Source: Candidatus Poseidoniaceae archaeon (lineage in GTDB: Archaea > Thermoplasmatota > Poseidoniia > Poseidoniales > Poseidoniaceae). Taken from it: a stretch of 6,923 bases of DNA. The stretch is taken from positions 1 to 6,923 of the forward strand of contig JAQXFJ010000080.1 of NCBI GenBank assembly GCA_029250385.1, given 5' to 3'. Below are positions 1 to 5,266 of the stretch, one piece after another. The notes beneath the pieces are model-generated. The model made no database searches. It saw only the letters and a list, made by a program, of their open reading frames with translations, and was not told the DNA's origin. A program made the position numbers and the translations under genes. Position 1 is the first letter of the stretch. Each line of letters opens with the position of its first letter.

Positions 1-779
1 ATAAGATCGGTAATAAATTGCTCAGAATAGTCTTCATCCACTCCAAGGTCACCCGGTCCACAGTTGGTACCATCGCCGTTAGAGTCTTGATAATTGGTAG
101 GAGAGGTGGCAAGAGCAAGACAATCCCCATCATCATCAAGGATTCCATCATTGTTTGCGTCACCCCACGGGTCTTCATCAACAAGACCGTCGCCATCATT
201 ATCGTAGCCAATATTGTTGTAAGAGAAAGCGATGACTTCCAACTGCATTAGAGCAACAGTGTAAGACATCCACTCTCTTGCGTGGTGATTACCAACAATC
301 ATGACGTCGTGTCGGTCAGCATAATTGCCATTATCGCCAACAAATTCATTGTATTCTCCGTTTTGAACATCACCAGTAATCTTCATCCATGGGGATGAAT
401 ATCCATAATACCAGCCTTCGTAAGTATCTGCAGTGACTGTTTCGCCACGTGCATTAACGCCACCTAGCAAGCCTTCATGGAATTCAAAAATATCTGGATT
501 CTCTTGTTCGAGTTGTAACATCAAAGCCTTGGTTGTTTCATAGGTGTGGTATTCTTTGAATTGCCTATCTCGGTCCGATTCTGGCGCCCAAGGGAATATT
601 TCGTTGGAATAATCCTCGGACCAGATATCGGTCGGCTCTAGACCTGACGGCTCGTCTTGAGCAAGTGATGAAGCAACCATCGGCGTCATCAAAGAAAGCA
701 GTAGCGGAAGGCACAACAGCACACCAAAAGATGGCCTTGTCTTTAACGCAACAATTGGAGATTTACTATTCGACGACAT
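1..779 (-). CDS. Secreted M14-family zinc carboxypeptidase, 3' end cut off by the window
   Basis: Reading the minus strand from the ATG at 779 gives 259 residues open to the left edge, so the C-terminal part is missing. Residues 1-40 form a signal peptide: a short basic region with K13 and R15, a Leu-rich core at about 18-35, and a probable cleavage site after S-L-A (residue 40). M160-W170 read MIVGNHHAREW, the M14 zinc site; H166 and E169 would bind zinc and R168 matches the neighbouring Arg of carboxypeptidase A. The third zinc His and the catalytic Glu lie beyond the window. Directly after the zinc motif, residues 193-248 are rich in Asp, Asn and Gly, with DNDGDGLVD (193-201), DANNDGILD (207-215) and a third partial copy at 232-237. 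These look like calcium-binding thrombospondin type 3 loops. Family knowledge suggests an exported enzyme that removes C-terminal residues from peptides, useful for a protein-degrading heterotroph. The product class is well supported; substrate preference cannot be told. Confidence 0.87.
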   Translation of the reverse strand, partial: MSSNSKSPIVALKTRPSFGVLLCLPLLLSLMTPMVASSLAQDEPSGLEPTDIWSEDYSNEIFPWAPESDRDRQFKEYHTYETTKALMLQLEQENPDIFEFHEGLLGGVNARGETVTADTYEGWYYGYSSPWMKITGDVQNGEYNEFVGDNGNYADRHDVMIVGNHHAREWMSYTVALMQLEVIAFSYNNIGYDNDGDGLVDEDPWGDANNDGILDDDGDCLALATSPTNYQDSNGDGTNCGPGDLGVDEDYSEQFITDL

Positions 780-781
780 CC

Positions 782-851
782 TATCGTGTTAGCGAAGTGC
801 TTTGAGTTCTTGAAGCCGTCGTGCAATCGCACGGATGCAAACAGCACGATA
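782..851. repeat. Nested inverted repeats between the reductase and peptidase genes
   Basis: The 75-bp gap between the two minus-strand genes contains an inner hairpin, CGTGC at 820-824 and GCACG at 829-833 with a 4-base loop. It also has an outer perfect 7-base inverted pair, TATCGTG at 782-788 and CACGATA at 845-851. Read on the minus strand it lies just upstream of the peptidase start at 779, so it could be a structured leader, an operator or a 3' end for the reductase transcript. There is no T-run after it. Chance is not excluded for repeats this short. Confidence 0.25.
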
Positions 852-854
852 ACT

Positions 855-1175
855 TCAGATTAATTTGAGTATTTCTTCTGGGGGACGGCCAATAATTGCC
901 TTGCCATCTTTCACCAGTACAGGCCTTTCAAGCAGCTTTGGTTTAGACCGCAATACCGTGATTACCTCGTCTACTGAATCAACAGCAAAATCTAATTCTT
1001 TGAAGGCTTTTTCTTGTTTACGAATAATCCCCACCAGAGCTGCTAGTATCGGCAAATCCTCTTCCATTATCCCTTGGTCAAGGTAGCGATGCTCTTGAAA
1101 TGACACGCCCATATCTGTCAACAATTTGACTGCTTGACGGGATTTTGAACACCGTGGATTGTGATATAATCTCAT
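855..1175 (-). CDS. ArsC/YfgD-family thioredoxin-fold reductase (arsenate reductase-like)
   Basis: This 106-residue protein opens with MRLYHNPRCSKSRQ, the ArsC signature, with the catalytic Cys at position 9 and a basic residue pattern after it. Aligned by eye with E. coli ArsC, all three substrate-contacting arginines are present: R52 in IIRKQ, R84 in ERPVLV and R97 in GRPPEE. Spx regulators share the fold but not this set. The ending, GKAIIGRPPEEIL, is closest from memory to the short YfgD-like branch of the family, and the protein is about 35 residues shorter than E. coli ArsC (141). The expected role is glutaredoxin- or thiol-coupled reduction of arsenate, or of another oxidised substrate, in the cytoplasm. 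No arsenite efflux pump or ArsR-type repressor lies nearby, so a dedicated arsenic operon is not supported and the exact substrate is open. It lies 75 bp upstream of the peptidase on the same strand. The ATG at 1175 fits the family's usual N-terminus exactly. Confidence 0.88.
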   Translation of the reverse strand: MRLYHNPRCSKSRQAVKLLTDMGVSFQEHRYLDQGIMEEDLPILAALVGIIRKQEKAFKELDFAVDSVDEVITVLRSKPKLLERPVLVKDGKAIIGRPPEEILKLI

Positions 1176-1264
1176 GCTACTTCACCAATACTGACAGTTA
1201 ATGAATCAAACTGCGCGCTATTTACCTTAGAATACCTCTAAAGTAATGAGGCTGTGCACCAACC
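1176..1264. promoter_or_regulatory. Divergent intergenic region between the reductase and mechanosensitive channel genes
   Basis: These 89 bp separate two genes read in opposite directions, so both promoters should lie here. AT-rich patches exist (TATTTA near 1219-1224, CTCTAAAG near 1236-1243 on the plus strand, ATTAAC near 1202-1197 on the minus strand), but none is a convincing TATA box. No Shine-Dalgarno sequence precedes the channel start at 1265. Confidence 0.4.
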
Positions 1265-2362
1265 ATGACTGAGACAGATATTGCTACTCAAGCAGCGGAT
1301 ACAGTTGGTGTTAACGAGGCCACTGTCCTAGCAATTATCGGTATTGTGGTAGCCGGTATTTTAGTTAGATTTTTGACCATGGCATTTGCTCCTTCACTAT
1401 TGAAGAAAATCATTCGTTCCAAAAACCTACAGCACAAAACTGTGAAAAATTCCGATAAAGCGTTAGGTTCAGCGGTTGGAGCATTAGTGTCTTATCTGCT
1501 ATCGATACAATTGGTAAATGCAGTTGAAGATGGTTCAACCACCTACGTAATGCCTGATATTTTGATAACAATTATGCCAAATGTATTCCAATTTATTATT
1601 GCTCTAGCATTAGTAATTTGGGCATTTAGACTAGTCAATGTGATCCAAGATGTGGTACTGATTCTTGACAGTGATGGAGTTGCTGATAGCAGTGACAAGA
1701 CATTAATCAGCGCTCTAGAGAGTGTTATGCGATTTTTTATTGTCTTTATTGGCTCGGTATTCATCGCCGACGCAATTGGTCTGAATTTGACCTCACTAAT
1801 TGCCGGACTGGGTATTTCTGGTCTAGCACTGGCTCTTGCCGCAAAAGATACAATTTCCAATTTCTTTGGCGCAGTCACAGTATTACTTGACCGTCCGTTC
1901 AAAGTTGGAGATTGGGTAGTAGTAGGACCTTCACAAGGTGAAGTAATCGAAATCAATCTACGAACCACCCTAATTAGAACCGGTATTGATACGGTAATTA
2001 CCATTCCAAACGCCAATTTAGTTAGCACTCCAGTAGAGAATTATGGCAAGCGAAGATGGCGCAGATGGCAAAGCATGCTGCATTTTGACCTCAATTCCAA
2101 CCCGGATAATGTCGAAGCATTCCGCGATGATGTGCTAAATTCAATTATGGAAAATTCTGCTACTATGAATGAAGACTCTTCCTGGTGCCGAGTCAGTGAT
2201 ATTTCTGCTACCTCGATTGACGTTTCATTGAACCTATACTGGGACGTACAAGGTGGTGCAGACGAGCGACAGGAAAAAGAAAAGTTCCTCCTCGAAGTTA
2301 TGCAACTGGCCAAGAATCATGAGCTAAGATTCTACGATAACAGAATTAGACAACAGATGTAA
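1265..2362 (+). CDS. MscS-family small-conductance mechanosensitive ion channel
   Basis: The 365-residue protein shows the MscS layout. Hydrophobic segments lie at about 21-41, 68-88, 103-128 and 153-171. They are followed by the pore-lining helix at about 176-200, rich in Gly and Ala (LIAGLGISGLALALAAKD), and the conserved NFFGA turn at 199-203. Then comes the beta domain with RPFKVGDWVVV (210-220) and the family motif IPNANLVSTPVENY (247-260). Residues 264-365 fit the cytoplasmic alpha/beta domain. There are two more predicted spans than E. coli MscS (286 residues, three spans), a common expansion. Such channels open when membrane tension rises and release small solutes, protecting cells from osmotic downshock. 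N-terminal residues 1-20 are acidic and polar, without an obvious cleaved signal. The gene reads away from the reductase gene and runs exactly up to the stop codon of the next, opposing gene. The start at 1265 is the first ATG of the frame and leaves the whole family core intact. Confidence 0.93.
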   Translation: MTETDIATQAADTVGVNEATVLAIIGIVVAGILVRFLTMAFAPSLLKKIIRSKNLQHKTVKNSDKALGSAVGALVSYLLSIQLVNAVEDGSTTYVMPDILITIMPNVFQFIIALALVIWAFRLVNVIQDVVLILDSDGVADSSDKTLISALESVMRFFIVFIGSVFIADAIGLNLTSLIAGLGISGLALALAAKDTISNFFGAVTVLLDRPFKVGDWVVVGPSQGEVIEINLRTTLIRTGIDTVITIPNANLVSTPVENYGKRRWRRWQSMLHFDLNSNPDNVEAFRDDVLNSIMENSATMNEDSSWCRVSDISATSIDVSLNLYWDVQGGADERQEKEKFLLEVMQLAKNHELRFYDNRIRQQM

Positions 2363-3583
2363 TCAGTACGGATTCGGGTCTTTAGCCCAATAGATTTGAT
2401 TGCTTAGAATGGCAAATAGCAAACAAGTTATGCCGGCAAATCCGGCAATTGTTGGTGATATTGAATCCATTCGCCAGGCAAAGAAAGCAATTACTGCACC
2501 GATAATTCCACCCCAAAGTCCAGACTTCCATAAGCGAAGCACTCCCAAGTGAGCCTGTATTCTTGAGACATCATTAAGCCACTTTTGGGATTTCTTCCGC
2601 AAGGGCTCGTCCCCATACATACGGGCTTCACCAAGCGCCAATAATACCGCATGGTAACGCCAAATCCATGGCCCGCCAAGTAGGGTAGAGAGAGCCTTTT
2701 TACTACGGTAATTAGCAGGCGTAGTGGCTAACCATGAATCTAGCAAGTCCTTTCTAGCGGTTTCATCCATCCCTTCTGCAAAGGAGATTTGCTGTTCAAT
2801 CATCATCAGATGGGCCATTCCCGGCAAACGGTCCGACTCGCACAGAATATGTTCTACCGGGCTTCTTGAGTCAGCAATAAAATAAATCTCATCACCTTTT
2901 TTACCTAGCAATTCCAAGTCAAAATTCAGTCTTGGAAGCCCTACTGTTGCCGCACTGTGTGGAGCACGCCAAAGAGTGCTGGTCTTCAACTCAGCTTCAA
3001 TATCCTTCAATCGGTCGTTCCATCTACGCTCTGTATTAGGCGTAGAAAAATCATCTAGGGCAGCGTGGATTTGGCCAAGCATTCCAGCCAGTTTATTGGC
3101 CAACTTTACCTCACTTCCAGTGATGGTTTCCGCCAAATCATAAACTGCAACTCTGTCGTTTCCTTCGGTAAAGTAAACCATACTTGGCAAAATTACCGGT
3201 TGACTCTGTAATGCATTATTCCACGGCTCATGTCTAACCATCCTTGAGAGATCATTGCCCACTGAGAACGGTAAAACTCGAGCGATTTGTTTGTCATTTA
3301 TCTGCAATAACAGGCCCTTTCGGTCTTCACGCAGGATGGATACCTCGGTTACTTTTGGCCATGTTCCAACTATTGCTGATTGACTTGGCGCCTGAGCCCA
3401 CCAGTCAATGGTCAAACAATCATGATAATTCCAGCAATGAAGGGTACCAAATTCAGTCCTAATTTTGCCTGAGGCAAACGGTTCTGAGTCTTCATGAATG
3501 ATGCCGATTGGCCACCAAGGAGACTCGTTCATGACAATGGGAGAGGCTCCACATTGACAAACTCTCACTTTTGTAAATGCCAT
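2363..3583 (-). CDS. Membrane-anchored protein with a degenerate aminoglycoside-phosphotransferase-like kinase fold
   Basis: I do not recognise this 406-residue protein as a named family. Residues 1-80 contain a CQC motif (9-11) and several Trp but no clear domain. From about 90 to 330 the layout resembles APH/choline-kinase-type phosphotransferases. A strand pair has K98 and R102 as candidates for the nucleotide-binding basic residue, E119 (RHEPW) sits where the helix C Glu would be, YDLAETITG (148-156) sits at the hinge, and LAGMLGQIHAAL (165-176) matches the common L-G-x-L-H-x-L pattern. IYFIADSRSP (233-242) could carry the DFG-type Asp at 238. The catalytic HGD...N loop is not recognisable; GLPRLNFDLELL (215-226) occupies its place. 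This suggests a pseudokinase or a very diverged enzyme, which is inference. Two hydrophobic spans at about 353-370 and 376-394 form a hairpin that would anchor it with the main domain cytoplasmic. It abuts the channel gene stop to stop and diverges from the zinc-ribbon gene 19 bp away. Confidence 0.72.
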   Translation of the reverse strand: MAFTKVRVCQCGASPIVMNESPWWPIGIIHEDSEPFASGKIRTEFGTLHCWNYHDCLTIDWWAQAPSQSAIVGTWPKVTEVSILREDRKGLLLQINDKQIARVLPFSVGNDLSRMVRHEPWNNALQSQPVILPSMVYFTEGNDRVAVYDLAETITGSEVKLANKLAGMLGQIHAALDDFSTPNTERRWNDRLKDIEAELKTSTLWRAPHSAATVGLPRLNFDLELLGKKGDEIYFIADSRSPVEHILCESDRLPGMAHLMMIEQQISFAEGMDETARKDLLDSWLATTPANYRSKKALSTLLGGPWIWRYHAVLLALGEARMYGDEPLRKKSQKWLNDVSRIQAHLGVLRLWKSGLWGGIIGAVIAFFAWRMDSISPTIAGFAGITCLLFAILSNQIYWAKDPNPY

Positions 3584-3604
3584 AAAATAGCGTTAGCATA
3601 AAAT
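3581..3604. promoter_or_regulatory. Compact divergent promoter with duplicated CATAAAAT
   Basis: CATAAAATAG (3581-3590) and CATAAAATGG (3597-3606) are near-identical direct repeats spaced 16 bp. They cover the 19-bp gap between two divergent start codons (3583 minus, 3603 plus). On the plus strand either copy could be a TATA box for a short-leader transcript, if translation starts at the second Met (3621). On the minus strand the spacing to the start at 3583 is too short for a classic TATA position, so that gene's promoter probably lies inside the opposing coding sequence. Confidence 0.45.
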
Positions 3605-4448
3605 GGTAGGCAGACTTGCTATGAGCGTGGCACAGCAAATTATTATCCCCGGTGCCATCCAAGGCGGTGGTTCTACCAACAAGCGATGGTGGGTCTTTGC
3701 AGGACTGATTGTTGCGTGCTTTTTTTTCACTGCCGTAGGAGTGGCAATGGAACCTAATATAGATGAATTAGATCAGTGCGACGATGAAGAATTTTTCACC
3801 GGAGAGGTGTCGGAGGAATGTCTAGATTTGCGCGAACAAGCGGCTAGTAGTGCCTTTGTTGGAGGAATTGGCGGCTTATTTTGCTGTAGTGGGATTATAG
3901 TGTTGATTGTCGCTTCACTAGCAGGTAAACCGGCGGCAAAAACCGTGGTTGTTCAACAAGGCTTTATTCCACAAGCACAAGTGGTTCAAGGCAGACCTCA
4001 AATTATCCAAACCGGAGCAGTGGTCAAGACTGGCTTTGCTGGGACAATGCCAACGCAGAAGGCTCGTGCTAATGTGCAAAATCAGCAACCTTATCAACAA
4101 ACAAAGCAACAATCTAATCAACAGCCTAAACCACAACAAGGCAGCGCACCCACGATGGATGAAATTAACAAGTTGGCCGCTGAAGCCAATAATCTAGAAC
4201 TGGCTAGAGACTTTGCTAAAGCCGCTGAATTATATCAAAAAGCCGGACTATTCGCTGAGGCAGGACGAATAAGAAAGACTTACTTAGAAAACGATAAGCC
4301 AGTAGTGCAGATTGGTCAAATTGGTGATTCTGTAGTCAAAGATTCGGTCATCATGGGCAAGCAGAATCAACCTCATGTATGTCGAAATTGTAGCTTAGAA
4401 ATCCAACCTGAATGGAAGTTCTGCCCGTCTTGCAATATTCCTCTGTGA
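3603..4448 (+). CDS. Two-span membrane protein with Gln-rich linker, helical hairpin and C-terminal zinc ribbon
   Basis: This 281-residue protein is of unknown function. Spans lie at about 29-48 and 85-107, bracketing an acidic loop (49-84) with two cysteines, C59 and C73, that could form an extracellular disulfide. After the membrane comes a low-complexity linker, with Gln-dense residues 158-179. A helix pair follows at about 184-228 (ELARDFAKAAELYQKAGLF, 199-217), shaped like a single TPR or MIT-type hairpin. Next is a short repeated DSV element, GDSVVKDSVI (241-250). Last is a zinc ribbon, C260-x2-C263-x10-C274-x2-C277, ending the protein with CNIPL. The layout suggests a membrane-tethered adaptor whose ribbon and helices face the cytoplasm; that topology is inferred. 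Two starts are possible. The ATG at 3603 gives the longest frame and is used here, but Met7 at 3621 sits better behind the TATA-like repeat at 3597. The 81-residue membrane gene follows after 9 bp, so co-transcription is likely. Confidence 0.85.
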   Translation: MVGRLAMSVAQQIIIPGAIQGGGSTNKRWWVFAGLIVACFFFTAVGVAMEPNIDELDQCDDEEFFTGEVSEECLDLREQAASSAFVGGIGGLFCCSGIIVLIVASLAGKPAAKTVVVQQGFIPQAQVVQGRPQIIQTGAVVKTGFAGTMPTQKARANVQNQQPYQQTKQQSNQQPKPQQGSAPTMDEINKLAAEANNLELARDFAKAAELYQKAGLFAEAGRIRKTYLENDKPVVQIGQIGDSVVKDSVIMGKQNQPHVCRNCSLEIQPEWKFCPSCNIPL

Positions 4449-4454
4449 AGTGAT
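4431..4454 (+). promoter_or_regulatory. Possible start signals for the 81-residue gene
   Basis: AATATT at 4434-4439 lies about 21 bp upstream of the ATG at 4458. AAGTGAT at 4448-4454 partly matches an archaeal Shine-Dalgarno sequence, with a short spacing of three bases. Either could serve the downstream gene, which may instead be translated from the upstream transcript. Confidence 0.28.
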
Positions 4455-4457
4455 AAA

Positions 4458-4703
4458 ATGGACTATGCGTATTATTCACTCTCGCTAATTATTGCCTATG
4501 CTTTAGTTAGATATTTTACCGAGAATACTAAAATTCATCTGAAATTCAAAGGCCTGTGGGTTCATCATTGGATTTTAGCAGCACTCACTATGCTGATTGT
4601 CCTGTATCTCGAAATTGATGAACCATACATTTGGGGTGCACTTACCGGTGTTGCATTAGAAGGATTGCCGCGCAAGAATTGGTCGATTCGTAACAAAAAG
4701 TAA
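4458..4703 (+). CDS. Small integral membrane protein with a His-His-Trp motif
   Basis: An 81-residue, mostly hydrophobic protein that I do not recognise as a named family. Predicted spans are at about 4-20, 34-52 and 57-71. The sequence GLWVHHWILAAL (32-43) places two adjacent histidines at the start of the second span, and GALTGVALEGL (60-70) is a Gly-rich third span; a basic tail (RKNW...RNKK) ends it. Paired His at a membrane boundary can bind metal or haem, but there is no other evidence for that here. It begins 9 bp after the zinc-ribbon membrane protein and probably shares its transcript, so the two may work together at the membrane. The ATG at 4458 is the only sensible start: an earlier one would run into the upstream gene, and a later one would remove the first span. 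Confidence 0.75.
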   Translation: MDYAYYSLSLIIAYALVRYFTENTKIHLKFKGLWVHHWILAALTMLIVLYLEIDEPYIWGALTGVALEGLPRKNWSIRNKK

Positions 4704-4718
4704 CGTCGGCATAACCCC

Positions 4719-4723
4719 TTTAT
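4719..4723 (+). promoter_or_regulatory. TATA-like box for the acetyltransferase gene
   Basis: TTTAT in the 42-bp gap is centred 25 bp upstream of the ATG at 4746, the distance expected for archaeal leaderless transcription. The AGGG at 4740-4743 is too close to the start to be a good ribosome binding site. Confidence 0.4.
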
Positions 4724-4745
4724 CATCGATGGATGTGCTAGGGAT

Positions 4746-5225
4746 ATGGACGATGTCGAATGGCTTCAGTCAACATTATCCTCTGAAATAGAAGTTCGTC
4801 CGCCGACCAGTAGACGTCGAGAGGCTAGATATCTGGCAGGTAATTGTGTCAAATTATACCACAGTGAACAATTAATCGCCTATGCAGAAATGCGCATGGT
4901 AGGGCGTCATATGGAGATTTCAACCGTCTTAGTAGATGCGAACTTTCGCAGCCAGGGTAAAGGGAAGGAATTAATCAAAAAGGCATTAGAGAGCATAACT
5001 AGTGACAAGATTTTGTGTTGTACTAAGAATCCTGCAATGGCAAAAGTGCTCAAGGAACTTGGTTTTACTGTCAAAAAATGGCCAGGGTTTTACACCTATC
5101 TGATATTATCAATCAATACCATACGTCGATTATTCTCCATGCTCCTTAGATTTGAGTTTAAACGAATTTGGCAACAAGGCAAAGGGATTCACAAATATGA
5201 CATGTTTGTAATCGAGGAAAATTAA
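4746..5225 (+). CDS. GNAT-family N-acetyltransferase with a basic C-terminal tail
   Basis: The 159-residue protein has the GNAT core. A beta strand pair (LIAYAEMRMVGRHMEISTVLVD, about 43-64) leads into the acetyl-CoA pyrophosphate loop R68-S-Q70-G71-K-G73-K (motif A, R/Q-x-x-G-x-G/A), followed by helix ELIKKAL (75-81). ILCCTKNPAMAKVLKELGF (89-107) is the usual motif B segment, in which an Asn or Tyr and a following helix help bind acetyl-CoA. Such enzymes move an acetyl group from acetyl-CoA to an amine on a small molecule or protein; the substrate cannot be inferred. After residue 115 the sequence departs from typical GNATs: residues 116-142 mix long hydrophobic stretches with Arg and Lys (INTIRRLFSMLLRFEFKRIW) and may lie along the membrane. 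The gene follows the small membrane protein after 42 bp, with its own TATA-like box, so it may or may not belong to that unit. The start is the first ATG of the frame. Confidence 0.85.
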   Translation: MDDVEWLQSTLSSEIEVRPPTSRRREARYLAGNCVKLYHSEQLIAYAEMRMVGRHMEISTVLVDANFRSQGKGKELIKKALESITSDKILCCTKNPAMAKVLKELGFTVKKWPGFYTYLILSINTIRRLFSMLLRFEFKRIWQQGKGIHKYDMFVIEEN

Positions 5226-5239
5226 TCTGCCAATTAAGC

Positions 5240-5245
5240 AATATA
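5240..5245 (+). promoter_or_regulatory. TATA-like box for the GHMP kinase gene
   Basis: AATATA in the 41-bp gap is centred about 24 bp before the ATG at 5267. No Shine-Dalgarno sequence is visible, so a leaderless transcript beginning at or near the start codon is the simplest reading. Confidence 0.5.
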
Positions 5246-5266
5246 GCAGTTAACTGACCACTTGTT

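Noticed and set aside
18..251. Plus-strand open frame of 77 codons, rich in Ile and Val
   Set aside because: It is the antisense reading of the Asp-rich loops of the carboxypeptidase; the Ile/Val bias is the mirror of Asp and Asn codons, and there are no domain features.
711..713. Cys23 in the carboxypeptidase signal peptide as a lipobox
   Set aside because: The residues before it are V-L-L, lacking the small residue required at -1, so a lipoprotein is unlikely.
820..833. Hairpin as a rho-independent terminator after the reductase gene
   Set aside because: The stem is only five base pairs and no T-run follows on the minus strand; such terminators are also not typical of archaea.
865..1086. 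Plus-strand frame opposite the ArsC-like gene
   Set aside because: The minus-strand protein has clear family motifs throughout; the other frame is Ser-rich shadow sequence.
1543..2313. Two minus-strand frames (1543-2028 and 2041-2313) opposite the mechanosensitive channel
   Set aside because: They lie wholly within the well-supported channel gene and show no recognisable motif.
3918..4197. Alternative frames over the Gln-rich linker region
   Set aside because: Low-complexity CAA/CAG-rich DNA keeps other frames open; only the frame leading to the zinc ribbon makes sense.
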